A stretch of 55,909 nucleotides of DNA from Gammaproteobacteria bacterium (GTDB lineage: Bacteria > Pseudomonadota > Gammaproteobacteria > Pseudomonadales > Azotimanducaceae), in the NCBI GenBank assembly GCA_028824555.1, contig JAPPDJ010000176.1, positions 1 through 55,909 of the forward strand, in the 5' to 3' direction. This document shows positions 1-8,781 of this stretch, in pieces (positions within the stretch are counted from its first letter, which is position 1; every line of letters begins with the position of its first letter). Below the pieces are notes generated by a model that did not search any database, was not told where the DNA came from, and saw only the letters and a program-made list of their open reading frames with translations. The position numbers and the translations under genes were made by a program.

Positions 1-618
1 GGCGAGGAACGCCGTTTCTCGACTCCCCCTCGAGGGGGGAGTGACAGGAAAGTGCCCGCCACCACCCTCGTTGGGCGATGCGAGGGCATGACAGGAAAGT
101 GCGCGCTACCACCGTTGCTGGGGATGCGAGGGCCTGTCACTCCCCCCTCGCGGGGGAGTCGAGAAAAGCGTCCCCGCTTTTCTCGGAGGGGGGGCCGCCG
201 ACCCAAAACCCCGTACCCCACAGTCCCCGAACGAAGCCCGACTTCGGAGAGAACACCCCGCGGCGTACTAACCCGCACAGGCGGCCCCCCCTCCGAGAAA
301 CGGCGAGGAACGCCGTTTCTCGACTCCCCCGCGAGGGGGGAGTGACAGGAAGGCCCCCCACAACGGTGGTGGCGCGCACTTTCCTGTCACTCCCCCCTCG
401 CGGGGGAGTCGAGAAATGCGTCCCCGCTTTTCTCGGAGGGGGGGCCGCCGACCCAACACCCGTACGCCACAATCCCCGAACAAAGCCCCCCCTGCTCCTC
501 CTTTCGTTTCTCTGGAAGGGGGAGTGACAGGCAAGTGGGCGCCACCACCGTTGTTGGGATGCGTGGCCCTTCCTGTCACCCCCCCTTGCGGGGGAGTCGA
601 AAAAGCGCCTCGCATTTC
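1..618. repeat. Array of palindromic GC-rich intergenic repeats
   Basis: No gene is supported here. A unit of about 100 bases starting near 131 recurs, almost unchanged, exactly 250 bases later from 381. Each copy carries two hairpins: a C-run/G-run palindrome (141-157 in the first copy) and a stem GAGAAAAGCG (161-170) pairing with CGCTTTTCTC (175-184). Inverted partial copies lie at about 1-50 and 290-350, and a diverged copy at about 520-618. The conserved flank reads TGACAGG or its complement. The same element in reverse orientation forms the right edge of the window (55800-55909). The open reading frames across it are low-complexity by-products of GC-rich DNA. Function unknown; REP/BIME-like intergenic element is the nearest general description. 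Confidence 0.85.
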
Positions 619-665
619 GGAAGGGGGGCTTCTCGCAGGAGGAGAGTGTTCTCAACTCCGGCGCA

Positions 666-686
666 AGCGCCGCTTTCTACGGCGCT
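666..686. terminator. Stem-loop downstream of waaA
   Basis: AGCGCCG (666-672) pairs perfectly with CGGCGCT (680-686) around a 7-base loop, 9 bases beyond the waaA stop codon. There is no clear T-run, so termination is inferred. The loop region (CGCTTTCTA) resembles that of the hairpin at 11884-11921, so this may be a member of a repeat family used at gene ends. Confidence 0.5.
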
Positions 687-695
687 GGGTCCTAG

Positions 696-1952
696 CTACG
701 GCCCCTCGAATACGGGGCTCGTTCGAGCGTCCGTGTCTGTCAACCACCCACGCAGCGCATCCACCGTGCGGCGGGTCGCGCCGGCGTTGTCCATCACCAC
801 CTGCCGTGCTGCGGCGCCTTCGCGTTGGCGGCGCCCGGGGTCCGCGATGCACTCGGCCACGGCATCTGCTAGTTCTTCCGCATTGCGGGCGAGGTGTAGG
901 CAGCCGGCGTCCTCAAACCGCCGGCACACCTCCTCAAAGTTGCGGCGTTCCGGACCCATCACCATCGGGCGGCCGTGAACCGCCGCCTCGATGGGGTTGT
1001 GACCACCGGTGTCGTCCAGACTGCCACCTAGGAACGCGACGTCGGCCTCGCCGTACAGCCCCCCCAAAGTGCCCATCACGTCGCCCACGACCACGTCCAC
1101 GGGTTGTTCGCTGGCGTTCGATTGCAGGCGGGCGGACAACCCTCGGCGGGTTGCCAGGCGCAGCACCGCAGGTGCCCGCGTCACATGCCTTGGCACGAGC
1201 AGCAGGCGCAGGTGGGGGAATCGAGTCCGTAGGCGTGCGTGCGCGTCGAGGACGATTTCCTCCTCCGGCGGATGGGTGCTGCCGGCGATCCAGACGCCGG
1301 CATCCTTGGCGAACACCGGCGGCAGGTCGACGTCGAACTTGACGCTGCCAGTGACCTGAGCGCGCGGGGCCGGCAGGCCCAGGTCCCGAAACCGCTCGGC
1401 ACTGTCCTCGTACTGGCAGAGCACGGCGCTCAGATTGCCGAGGACGCGGCCTATCAGGCGAGGCACGATGGCGTAGCGGGCGTGGGAGCGAGCCGACAGC
1501 CGGGCGTTGATGAGAAACACGGGCGCCGTGGCTGCCGTGCGCACCACCAGATTCGGCCACAGTTCCGTCTCCACCAGAACCAGCGCCCGCGGCCGCAGTT
1601 GCTTCAGGCAGCGATCCACGGCCCACGGGAAGTCGTAAGGCGCACGGCAATGCGCCACCGCGTCGCCAAAGAGCGCCCGAGCTCTCGCGGCACCGGCTGG
1701 CGTCATGGTCGTGACCAGAATCGGCACATCCGGCAAGCGACCATGCAACTCGCGGATCATCGGCGCGGCGCCAATGGTCTCTCCGGCAGACACGCAATGG
1801 AACCAAATGGCATTCTTCGGCAAATGGCTTGGCAGAATGCCGAACCGCTCCGGCATCCGAGCGGCGTACTCCGGTTCCGCGCGAGCCTTCCACCACAGCC
1901 GTCCCCACATCCAAGGCAGGGCGAGGGTGAGCAGAAGGTTGTAGAGGAACAT
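696..1952 (-). CDS. waaA: 3-deoxy-D-manno-octulosonic acid (Kdo) transferase
   Basis: Transfers Kdo from CMP-Kdo to lipid A precursor at the cytoplasmic face of the inner membrane, the first LPS core step. It is 418 residues, close to the usual 420-425. Residues 2-18 form the N-terminal membrane anchor. The PERFG segment (34-38) holds the position of the catalytic glutamate. Other family motifs are ETELWPN (128-134), TGSVKFD (201-207) and TGGHNPIE (315-322) of the GT-B C-terminal domain. The reading frame stays open upstream to 2180, but the family N-terminus (MFLYNLLL) begins at 1952. It is divergent from the FAD oxidoreductase gene, with about 110 bases between them. Whether it adds one or two Kdo units cannot be read from the sequence. 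Confidence 0.96.
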   Translation of the reverse strand: MFLYNLLLTLALPWMWGRLWWKARAEPEYAARMPERFGILPSHLPKNAIWFHCVSAGETIGAAPMIRELHGRLPDVPILVTTMTPAGAARARALFGDAVAHCRAPYDFPWAVDRCLKQLRPRALVLVETELWPNLVVRTAATAPVFLINARLSARSHARYAIVPRLIGRVLGNLSAVLCQYEDSAERFRDLGLPAPRAQVTGSVKFDVDLPPVFAKDAGVWIAGSTHPPEEEIVLDAHARLRTRFPHLRLLLVPRHVTRAPAVLRLATRRGLSARLQSNASEQPVDVVVGDVMGTLGGLYGEADVAFLGGSLDDTGGHNPIEAAVHGRPMVMGPERRNFEEVCRRFEDAGCLHLARNAEELADAVAECIADPGRRQREGAAARQVVMDNAGATRRTVDALRGWLTDTDARTSPVFEGP

Positions 1953-2062
1953 CAGGCGTGGCTGGGGCCGGCGCGAAACCGCGGGTGCATTGCGGATGCA
2001 GCGTGCATCGACGGCAGTGTAGCAGGGCGCCGGGCCCGAGACCGCGCGAGGTTGGCCGGACG

Positions 2063-3229
2063 GTGAACGAGGCCGCGATCCATGTCGATGTGGCCTTTGT
2101 GGGAGGCGGCGTGGCCTCGCTGTGGCTTGCCTGTCTTGCGCAGAGCCTTGGTCTGTCCGTGGTTGTGATCGCACCGGCACCGCTGGGTGGCGAGCAGACG
2201 ATGGCGTCGCAAGGGATCATCCACGGTGGCGCCAAGTACTCGCTTAACGGCAGCGCGAAAAAGGCCGGCCACCTGACGGCCATGCCGGCGCGCTGGCGGC
2301 GGTGCCTTGCGGGGAATGCCGTCGCTGGCAGCGGCGACCTCGACCTCAGCGGCGTCACCGTGCTGGCGGAGCATGTGGAACTGCGTGCCTGCACCCGCCG
2401 GGCTCGACTGCGTCAGCGCGCCGCGGCGCGGTTGCTGACGGGGGCAGCCAACACGCCCGCGCTGGCCAGCGGGGCAAACCGACTCCCCGACTTCGTGGTC
2501 GATGTGGAGAGCCTCATTGCGCGGCTTGTCGGTGGCATCGAAGGCTGTCTTCTGGCCGAGAAAGTCGGCCCGGAGCAGGTGCGGCGCGGTGACGAAGGAG
2601 TCGCCGGCATCCACCTCGCCACCACCACCGTCGTCGCACAGCGCTACGTCTTCGCCGCCGGGGCCGGCAATGTCGAGCTTGCGCCTCGACTCGGCTTTGG
2701 CACGAGCACGACCGTGCTGCGGCCCCTGCATCAGGCATGGGCCGTCGTCGAACACCCCCCGCCCACATTCGCCCATTGCCTCGTGCGTGCCTTCGGAACG
2801 GAGCCGGACCTGACAGTCACCACGCATGAAGCTGGCAACAAGACGGTCCTTTACCTCGGCGGTCATCTCGCAACCGCCGGGATTGCGCGAAGCGCCGACG
2901 ACCAAATCGACGCCACCAAGCATGTCCTCGCACGCGCCCTGCCGCACCTCGATCTGACCCACGCCCGGTTCGGAACGGTGCGCGTGGCCCGCGCCGAACC
3001 GGCGCTCGCTGCGGCGCGCCGCACCGACGACGCCTTTCTCACAGCCCGCGGCAACGCCCTGCTCTGCTTCCCCGTCAAGCTCTCCCTGGCCCCGCGCCTG
3101 GGCGACCTCTTCCTTAATGAAGTGGCCGGCCTAAAACCTGTCGCACCGCCGCAGGCCGCTGCATGCGTCCTCCAAGGGAAACAAGACGCGCGAAGGCAAG
3201 CGGTCAAGCTGGCACGGCCGTGGGCCTAA
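2063..3229 (+). CDS. FAD-dependent oxidoreductase (DAO family)
   Basis: The N-terminal beta-alpha-beta dinucleotide fold has the GGGVASLWLA glycine motif at about residues 14-23. It is followed by an acidic/variable strand and the conserved GIIHGGAKY segment typical of D-amino-acid-oxidase-like flavoproteins. Later the RYVFAAGAGN stretch marks the FAD-binding return. About 388 residues from a GTG start at 2063; the frame is open from 1958, but the upstream 35 residues are arginine-rich and not family-like. Substrate unknown. Its 3' end overlaps the start of the aldo/keto reductase by 10 bases, so the two are probably co-transcribed and may act on the same metabolite; this is inference. Confidence 0.8.
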   Translation: MNEAAIHVDVAFVGGGVASLWLACLAQSLGLSVVVIAPAPLGGEQTMASQGIIHGGAKYSLNGSAKKAGHLTAMPARWRRCLAGNAVAGSGDLDLSGVTVLAEHVELRACTRRARLRQRAAARLLTGAANTPALASGANRLPDFVVDVESLIARLVGGIEGCLLAEKVGPEQVRRGDEGVAGIHLATTTVVAQRYVFAAGAGNVELAPRLGFGTSTTVLRPLHQAWAVVEHPPPTFAHCLVRAFGTEPDLTVTTHEAGNKTVLYLGGHLATAGIARSADDQIDATKHVLARALPHLDLTHARFGTVRVARAEPALAAARRTDDAFLTARGNALLCFPVKLSLAPRLGDLFLNEVAGLKPVAPPQAAACVLQGKQDARRQAVKLARPWA

Positions 3230-3999
3230 AGCTGCCAAAGCGCCTGCTCGGGCGCACCGGCATGGAGGTGTCCATCCTTGGCCTCGGCACGGTCAAGTTC
3301 GGTCGCACCGCCGGCGCCCGTTACGCGGCACCGTTCGAGCTGCCGAGCGACGACGACATCGCCGAACTCCTGGCCACGGCCCAGTCCCTCGGCATCAACC
3401 TGCTCGACACCGCCCCCGCCTATGGCACCAGCGAAACCCGCCTCGGCGCGGCCCTCGCCGGGCAACGAGACGCCTGGATCATCGCCACCAAGACCGGCGA
3501 GGAGTTCGACGGCGTCAAGTCTCGGTTCGACTTCAGCGCCGACCACACGCTTCGAAGCGTCGAGCGCTCCCTTACGCGCCTCGCCACCGACCGCCTCGAC
3601 ATCGTGTCCATCCACAGCGACGGCCGCGATGTGGGCGACATCGAAGCTGCCGGCGCCATCCGCGCCCTGACCCGCCTGCGCGAGGAAGGCACCATCCGCG
3701 CCATCGGCTTCTCCGGCAAAACCCTTGCCGACGGCACCGCCGCGCTTGCCTTCGCCGACGTGCTGATGTGCACAGTCAACGCCAGCTATTCCGATGAGAT
3801 ACCACTGGTTCGAGCCGCCGCGGAGCAAGACATCGGCATTCTTGTGAAGAAACCCCTAGGGCGCGGGCTGCACCGCCCGGAGGCGCTGGCCGCCATCGCG
3901 GCCGTTCCGGGCGTCGCCTCGATACTCGTCGGCACGACAAGCGCCGATCACTTGGTGGAGAACGCGAACTCGCTGTGCGACGGCGCAAACGCGGGTTGA
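3220..3999 (+). CDS. Aldo/keto reductase family protein
   Basis: A NAD(P)H-dependent (beta/alpha)8-barrel oxidoreductase of 259 residues. The catalytic tetrad is visible: D63 and Y68 in LLDTAPAYG, K91 in IIATKTG, and H132 in DIVSIHSDG. The N-terminus (LLGRTGMEVSILGLGT) is the usual first strand. I chose the GTG at 3220 because it sits just before this strand and inside the end of the preceding flavoprotein gene; the ATG at 3163 would add 19 unrelated residues. It is somewhat shorter than typical members (270-330). Substrate unknown. Coupled in sequence with the FAD oxidoreductase upstream and convergent with hldE. Confidence 0.88.
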   Translation: MGLKLPKRLLGRTGMEVSILGLGTVKFGRTAGARYAAPFELPSDDDIAELLATAQSLGINLLDTAPAYGTSETRLGAALAGQRDAWIIATKTGEEFDGVKSRFDFSADHTLRSVERSLTRLATDRLDIVSIHSDGRDVGDIEAAGAIRALTRLREEGTIRAIGFSGKTLADGTAALAFADVLMCTVNASYSDEIPLVRAAAEQDIGILVKKPLGRGLHRPEALAAIAAVPGVASILVGTTSADHLVENANSLCDGANAG

Positions 4000-4031
4000 C
4001 TCGCGAACCAAGCGCACGTGCCGGGTCGGGC

Positions 4032-5456
4032 TCAGGCGGAGCGGATGCTCTCCACGATGGCGCTCGTAGAGCAGTCTTCGATGAGGCTGAGGACCCGCAC
4101 ATCGCCGCCGTAGGTGCGCACGAAGTCGCCGCCAACCACCTCTTCTTCGGTGTAGTCACCGCCTTTGGCGAGCACGTCCGGGCGCACTTCGGCGAGCAGC
4201 GCCTCCGGGGTGTCTTCATCGAACGCCACCACCCAGTCCACGGACGAAAGGCCCTCAAGGACACGAGTGCGCCGCTCAAGGCGGTTGACCGGCCGACCCG
4301 CGCCCTTGAGGCGGCGAACCGAGGCATCGTCGTTGACGGCGACGATCAGGCGGTCGCCTAGCTTGCGTGCCTCGTCCAGGTAGCCGACATGGCCGGCGTG
4401 GAGGATGTCGAAGCAGCCGTTGGTGAAGACGATGCGCTGACCGCGACTGCGGGCGCGCGCCACCACGTCGAGAAGCTGTTGTCGCGAGACATAGCCGTGG
4501 TCCGGGCGTTCTTCTGACGCCAACGCCGAGTTGAGTTCCGGGAGCGTGACCGCAGCGGTGCCCACCTTCGTGCAGACGATCCCGCCGGCAACATTGGCGA
4601 TGCGCGCGCTCTTGCGCCGCGACCAGCCGAGCGCGAGGCCGATGCCGAGGGTGGCCGCCACGGTGTCGCCGGCGCCGGTTTCGTCATAGACGTCCACGGG
4701 AACCGCGGGAATGTGCAGGTGCGAACCATCCGGCTCGAACAACGTCATGCCTTCGCTGCCTCGGGTGACCACCATGGCGTCGACGCCGGCGAAGTCCACC
4801 AGCGCCCGCGCGCGCGCCGGCAGGTCGGATTCGCGGGGCCAGAAGCCGACGGCCTTGCGGAACTCGCGGCGGTTGGGCTTCAGCACCGACACGCCGCGGT
4901 ATTGGGCGAAGGGCTTGAACTTGGGATCGGCGATGATCGGGATGCGTCGCCGGCGGGCCGCGTCAACGATTGCCTGTGGATCGCGGATGGCGCCCTTGTC
5001 GTAATCCTCGACGACGAGGGCATCCGCCTTGCGGAAGTGCTGCTGGGCACGTTCCGCCACCTCTCGCGCCGCTGCGGCGGGAGTGGACGCCTCGAAATCG
5101 GTGCGCAGGAGCTGCTGGTGCTTGCTCACCACTCGCTGCTTGACCGCGGTGGGCCAGTCGTCAATGACGACAAGGTCTGTCTCGATATCTGCCGCATTCA
5201 GCATCTGCGTGATTGTGCGGCCGGCATCGTCATTGCCCACCGCGCCCACCAAGGTACAGCGGGCACCGAGCGAAACGACATTGAGCGCCACATTGGCCGC
5301 GCCGCCCGGGCGATCCTCGGTGGAATCGACCCGCACCACGGGAACAGGTGCCTCCTGCGACAGCCGCGTCGTCTCGCCGTATTGGTAGCGATCCAGCATG
5401 ATGTCGCCCACCACAAGGACATGAACGGCGGAACCGGAAGGCAGTCGATGCGGCAT
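4032..5456 (-). CDS. hldE: Bifunctional heptose-7-phosphate kinase / heptose-1-phosphate adenylyltransferase
   Basis: Makes ADP-heptose for the LPS inner core: phosphorylates D-glycero-D-manno-heptose 7-phosphate, then adenylylates the 1-phosphate. It is 474 residues, matching the 477 of E. coli HldE. Residues 1 to about 315 are a PfkB-type kinase with the GAGD anion-hole motif at 261-264. Residues about 340-474 are a nucleotidyltransferase with TNGCFDILHAGH (345-356, HxGH). The start at 5456 gives the usual short leader before VLVVGDIMLDRY; the frame is open further upstream into repeat DNA. Its product feeds WaaC and WaaF, encoded from 9707 to 11778. Confidence 0.97.
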   Translation of the reverse strand: MPHRLPSGSAVHVLVVGDIMLDRYQYGETTRLSQEAPVPVVRVDSTEDRPGGAANVALNVVSLGARCTLVGAVGNDDAGRTITQMLNAADIETDLVVIDDWPTAVKQRVVSKHQQLLRTDFEASTPAAAAREVAERAQQHFRKADALVVEDYDKGAIRDPQAIVDAARRRRIPIIADPKFKPFAQYRGVSVLKPNRREFRKAVGFWPRESDLPARARALVDFAGVDAMVVTRGSEGMTLFEPDGSHLHIPAVPVDVYDETGAGDTVAATLGIGLALGWSRRKSARIANVAGGIVCTKVGTAAVTLPELNSALASEERPDHGYVSRQQLLDVVARARSRGQRIVFTNGCFDILHAGHVGYLDEARKLGDRLIVAVNDDASVRRLKGAGRPVNRLERRTRVLEGLSSVDWVVAFDEDTPEALLAEVRPDVLAKGGDYTEEEVVGGDFVRTYGGDVRVLSLIEDCSTSAIVESIRSA

Positions 5457-5584
5457 CGGCAAATCGTAACACGCACCGCCGACAATCGGCCAACCGACGC
5501 GCCCTTTGTTCATCTTCCAAGGGCCGCGAAGGGGTTCGAATGGCGGCTTCCGCAAGCGCCACAAGCGCTGTTCCTGTGCAGTTC

Positions 5585-5715
5585 GTAGGGGACGGGCTTG
5601 TCCCGTCCCGGCGCGCCCTACCGGGCGCGTTGGCAGTTCGCTTGCGCGAACTGCTTCGCTTCGACGAGTTCCTCGTGTTGAATTCAAGACGGGCGGGGAC
5701 AAGCCCCGCCCCTAC
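5585..5715. repeat. Palindromic intergenic repeats, inverted pair with a second repeat inside
   Basis: Two copies of a GTAGGGG(A/C)GGG palindrome face each other at 5585-5611 and 5691-5715; each is itself a hairpin (GACGGGCTTGTCCCGTC; GCGGGGACAAGCCCCGC). Between them at 5623-5655 lies another element, GGGCGCGTTGGCAGTTCGC followed by its partial inverse, which occurs again at 11818-11849. Relatives of the outer palindrome are at 44670-44698 and 55746-55773. The element separates hldE from the carbamoyltransferase gene, both on the minus strand, and may end or attenuate the upstream operon. Confidence 0.8.
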
Positions 5716-5740
5716 AGGGGCATTTGGCTTGGCGGCACGC

Positions 5741-7465
5741 CTATGCGCTTCGTTTCGACACCAGTACGTCTTCCATCACCATGTATTGGAGGCCCGAGCG
5801 GGAGAACAGGCTCACCGCGTCGGCAGGGGTGCAGGCGATGGGTTCGCCGCGCAGGTTAAGGGACGTGTTGAGCACGACGGGCGTGCCGGTGAGCGTGCCC
5901 AAGCGTTCCAGGAGGGCGTGGTAGCGGGGGTTGGTGTCGCGGTCCACCACCTGCGGGCGCGCTGTGCCGTCTTCGTGCACCACTTGCCCAATCCGCTTGC
6001 GCCAGCCCTCGGCGATGTCGAACGTGATCGTCATGTACGGGGCCGGATGCGCTGAGCCAAGCACCTCCGGGGCGATGGTGGCGGTCAGGGACGGGCAGAA
6101 CGGGCGCCAGCGCTCGCGGAACTTCACTTCGGCGTTGATGCGGTCGGCTATGCCGGTCGTTGACGGGGAGGCGAGGATGCTGCGGGCGCCGAGGGCGCGG
6201 GGGCCGAACTCCATGCGCCCCTGAAACCAGGCGACGGGATGCCCCTCGACCACGAGTTCCGCTGCCCGCCAGACGGGGTTTTCGAGGCGCTCCACCGTGA
6301 AGGAAGTTCCGGCCAAGGCGGCGAGGCAGTCTGCCGTGGTGAATGACGGGCCGAGATACGCGTGCTGCATGGGGCGCACGTTGTCGCCGGCCGCGATCGC
6401 GACGAAGACCGCCGCGCCGAGCGACGTGCCGGAGTCTCCCGCCGCCGGCTGCACGAACAGCTCATCGACGTCGGCCCGCGCGAGGATGCGTTGGTTCAGC
6501 TTGACGTTGAGTGCGCCGCCGCCGGCGAATGCCAGCCGCCGCGTGCGCGCCAGCGTCTCGGCAAGGTAGTGGTCGATCAGGTGCAGCACGGCCTCTTCGT
6601 ATGCCGTCTGCATGGCTGCCGCGTAGTGGACGTAGGGTTCGTCGGCGGCGTCCCCCTCGCGCACCGGGCCCAGTTGCCGCACCAGCTCCTTGCCGAAGTA
6701 GCGTCCCTTGCCCTGATGTCGATGGCGGCGCCAGCCCACGGTGTTGACGAGGCGTGTGTCCACCTTCACTTGGCCGTCGCGGCAGCCGAGCAAGGGCCGG
6801 AAATCCACCCGGGATGCGTCGCCGTATGGCGCCATGCCCATCACGCGAAACTCGCCGTCGAGCATCTCGAAGCCGAGGTATTGCGTTAGCGCGCCGTAGG
6901 CCCCGGCCAGCGAGTCGGGGTCGTGGAACTCCTTGATCGTGCGAATGCGCGCACCTTCCCCAACACCGACGAAAGTCGTCGCGTACTCGCCCTTGCCATC
7001 GACGCCGAGAATCGCTGCGTCGCCGTCGAAGCCAGCCAGGTGATAGGCACTCGCCGCGTGCGCGAGATGGTGTCTGACTGGCAGGAACCGGGTACGCGAC
7101 CAATCGACGCCGATCTCTTCGCCGGCCGCCATGGCACGACGGCGGTTGCGGCGGAAGCGACGGTTGCCGTTGAAGATGGCGTCGAGGGCCCGATCCGGCG
7201 CATACCAATGACGGCGGGCGTAGTGCCAGCGGCCCCGGTCGAACGGGGACACAGGCGCATAGGGAAACGCGACGGCCTGCACCGCGCTGGCATCGAGCCC
7301 GGCTTCACGCAGGCAATAGCGTGCCGCCTCGACCGCCATGCGCCCGTGGGCGTGCTTGTCGCCGACGAAGCGCTCCTCTTCCGCCGCGGCGACGATTACG
7401 CCGTCCACGAGCAGCGCCGCCGATGGGTCGTGCCCGAGAGCTCCAGACAGGCCCAAGACGATCAC
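5741..7465 (-). CDS. Carbamoyltransferase (NodU/CmcH/TobZ family), probably LPS core-modifying
   Basis: Transfers a carbamoyl group from carbamoyl phosphate, via carbamoyl-adenylate, to a sugar hydroxyl. The N-terminal Kae1-like domain shows LGLSGALGHDPSA, the metal-binding HHLAHAASAY (132-141) and GGGALN (315-320). The C-terminal YrdC-like domain contains GRMEFGPRALG (416-426). About 574 residues, normal for the family. A GTG at 7465 overlaps the TGA of the upstream ligase (GTGA), the coupling seen between other genes here; an ATG at 7495 is the alternative. In Pseudomonas aeruginosa a member of this family (WapO) in a comparable LPS cluster carbamoylates core heptose, so the same job is inferred here. 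It is the last gene of the waa operon. Confidence 0.9.
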   Translation of the reverse strand: MIVLGLSGALGHDPSAALLVDGVIVAAAEEERFVGDKHAHGRMAVEAARYCLREAGLDASAVQAVAFPYAPVSPFDRGRWHYARRHWYAPDRALDAIFNGNRRFRRNRRRAMAAGEEIGVDWSRTRFLPVRHHLAHAASAYHLAGFDGDAAILGVDGKGEYATTFVGVGEGARIRTIKEFHDPDSLAGAYGALTQYLGFEMLDGEFRVMGMAPYGDASRVDFRPLLGCRDGQVKVDTRLVNTVGWRRHRHQGKGRYFGKELVRQLGPVREGDAADEPYVHYAAAMQTAYEEAVLHLIDHYLAETLARTRRLAFAGGGALNVKLNQRILARADVDELFVQPAAGDSGTSLGAAVFVAIAAGDNVRPMQHAYLGPSFTTADCLAALAGTSFTVERLENPVWRAAELVVEGHPVAWFQGRMEFGPRALGARSILASPSTTGIADRINAEVKFRERWRPFCPSLTATIAPEVLGSAHPAPYMTITFDIAEGWRKRIGQVVHEDGTARPQVVDRDTNPRYHALLERLGTLTGTPVVLNTSLNLRGEPIACTPADAVSLFSRSGLQYMVMEDVLVSKRSA

Positions 7466-8781
7466 GTCGATGCGGCCTGCGCCGGCTGCCCACATGCGGA
7501 GTCGCCCACCGCGCTGCCATCGCCCTGCTTGTAGAGGAAACCGCTGAACGCCGCGAACAGCAGCGCTGTCGCATGCACCGCGAGGTACGACTCGGCGAAG
7601 CAGATGAGGGCAAAAAGCAACGGCATGGCCACGCCAATGCGCGCCCGCATCAGCGCGCTGCTATGGCCCCGCCGCCACGCCACGCGCAATTGCGCAACGA
7701 ACAGCCAGCCGAGCGCCGCAAGGCCGAGGATTCCAAACTGCACCATCGCCATCACATACATGCCGTGCGGGTTGCTGCGGCGCCGAACGTCCAGGCCCCG
7801 GCTCGTCAGCGCCTCGTCGATTTGCCGTGGGAGGTCGCCCGTGCCAACGCCCACCAGCGGGTGTTCGAGGAACACGTCCATGCCCGCTGCGGCATAGGCG
7901 ACCCGTTCTCCCACCGGCGACGCCGGATCGGCATCGAAGCTGCGCAAATCCGCCACCGCATCCGTCACGCCTGTCCGGAAGGCGTCGCTGGTCAGGAATG
8001 CGACCAGGAGCGCCGCGCCGGCGAGGCCCACCGCAGCTCCTGCGGCCGCCAAGTGCGCGACAATCCGCGTCGCTTCACGTGCGCTACCGGCGTCGCGGCG
8101 GCGCGAGACGAACTGCCAGCAGAGGATTGCCAGGGCGCCGAAGAACATCACGTGGCCGGCCCTGCCGGCGGTCATGAAGAGATTCATCGCCATCGCCACA
8201 AGCAGCACCGCCAAGGCCGCCTTGGCGACCGGCGGCAAGCGCCCAAACAACAGTCGCTCGGCCGCCAAATAGATCGCGAACGCGAGCAAGGGGCCATACA
8301 CCACATGGGTTCCGAACGGCACCGGGTTGTCGATCGTCGCGCGGCCCCATGGTTCGAGCACGCCAAACCGGATGCAGAACGAGGCCGCGACGCAAACCGC
8401 CATGCTGAGGAGCAGCGCCCCAACATAGCGTCCGGCGTGGCCCGTGCGGGCGCTGAACAGGAACACCGGCAAGAGGAGGAACTTCCACTCCTTCTGTGTG
8501 GCGGCAAGTCCCTGCGCGAGATCAGCGCTCCACAGCAGGCCAACGACGTGCAGGCCGAAGAACCCAAGCGCCGCCAGCGCCACCGGGTTGCCGCGAAGCT
8601 CCTGCCAATCGGCGCGAAACCGGCGGCGCGCAAGCCAGGCCACGAGGAGCAATGCCGCGAGGATGTTGCTGCCGGCGGTGGTGATGGGGATGGTGAAGAT
8701 GAGCGCGACCAGCAGGTGGCTTGGAAGGCGGTCCACGAAGGAACCGCCCATGCGCATGCGCTGCGACCGGACCGCCTTCAT
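7462..8781 (-). CDS. O-antigen ligase / Wzy-type polymerase family membrane protein
   Basis: A polytopic inner-membrane protein of 439 residues with about ten hydrophobic segments. These include pairs near 22-50, 68-84, 101-135 and 155-225, and more from 240-263 and 345-430. The large periplasmic loop (about 265-345) carries the Wzy_C-type features GVGTGDLP (311-318) and the conserved histidine H339 in SNPHG. The TAGRAGH segment (204-210) corresponds to the conserved arginine region. Position inside the LPS-core operon favours a WaaL-like ligase attaching O-polysaccharide to lipid A-core, but polymerases share the fold. It starts with ATG at 8781, overlapping the stop of the kinase gene (ATGA). 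Confidence 0.85.
   Translation of the reverse strand: MKAVRSQRMRMGGSFVDRLPSHLLVALIFTIPITTAGSNILAALLLVAWLARRRFRADWQELRGNPVALAALGFFGLHVVGLLWSADLAQGLAATQKEWKFLLLPVFLFSARTGHAGRYVGALLLSMAVCVAASFCIRFGVLEPWGRATIDNPVPFGTHVVYGPLLAFAIYLAAERLLFGRLPPVAKAALAVLLVAMAMNLFMTAGRAGHVMFFGALAILCWQFVSRRRDAGSAREATRIVAHLAAAGAAVGLAGAALLVAFLTSDAFRTGVTDAVADLRSFDADPASPVGERVAYAAAGMDVFLEHPLVGVGTGDLPRQIDEALTSRGLDVRRRSNPHGMYVMAMVQFGILGLAALGWLFVAQLRVAWRRGHSSALMRARIGVAMPLLFALICFAESYLAVHATALLFAAFSGFLYKQGDGSAVGDSACGQPAQAAST

Noticed and set aside
1-618. Possible CRISPR array
   Set aside because: The units are long, strongly palindromic and unevenly spaced, the sequence between copies is itself repeated, and no cas gene is near.
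934-2394. Long minus-strand frame antisense or out of frame to waaA
   Set aside because: Arg/Pro/Ala-rich shadow of GC-rich DNA; the waaA frame carries all family motifs.
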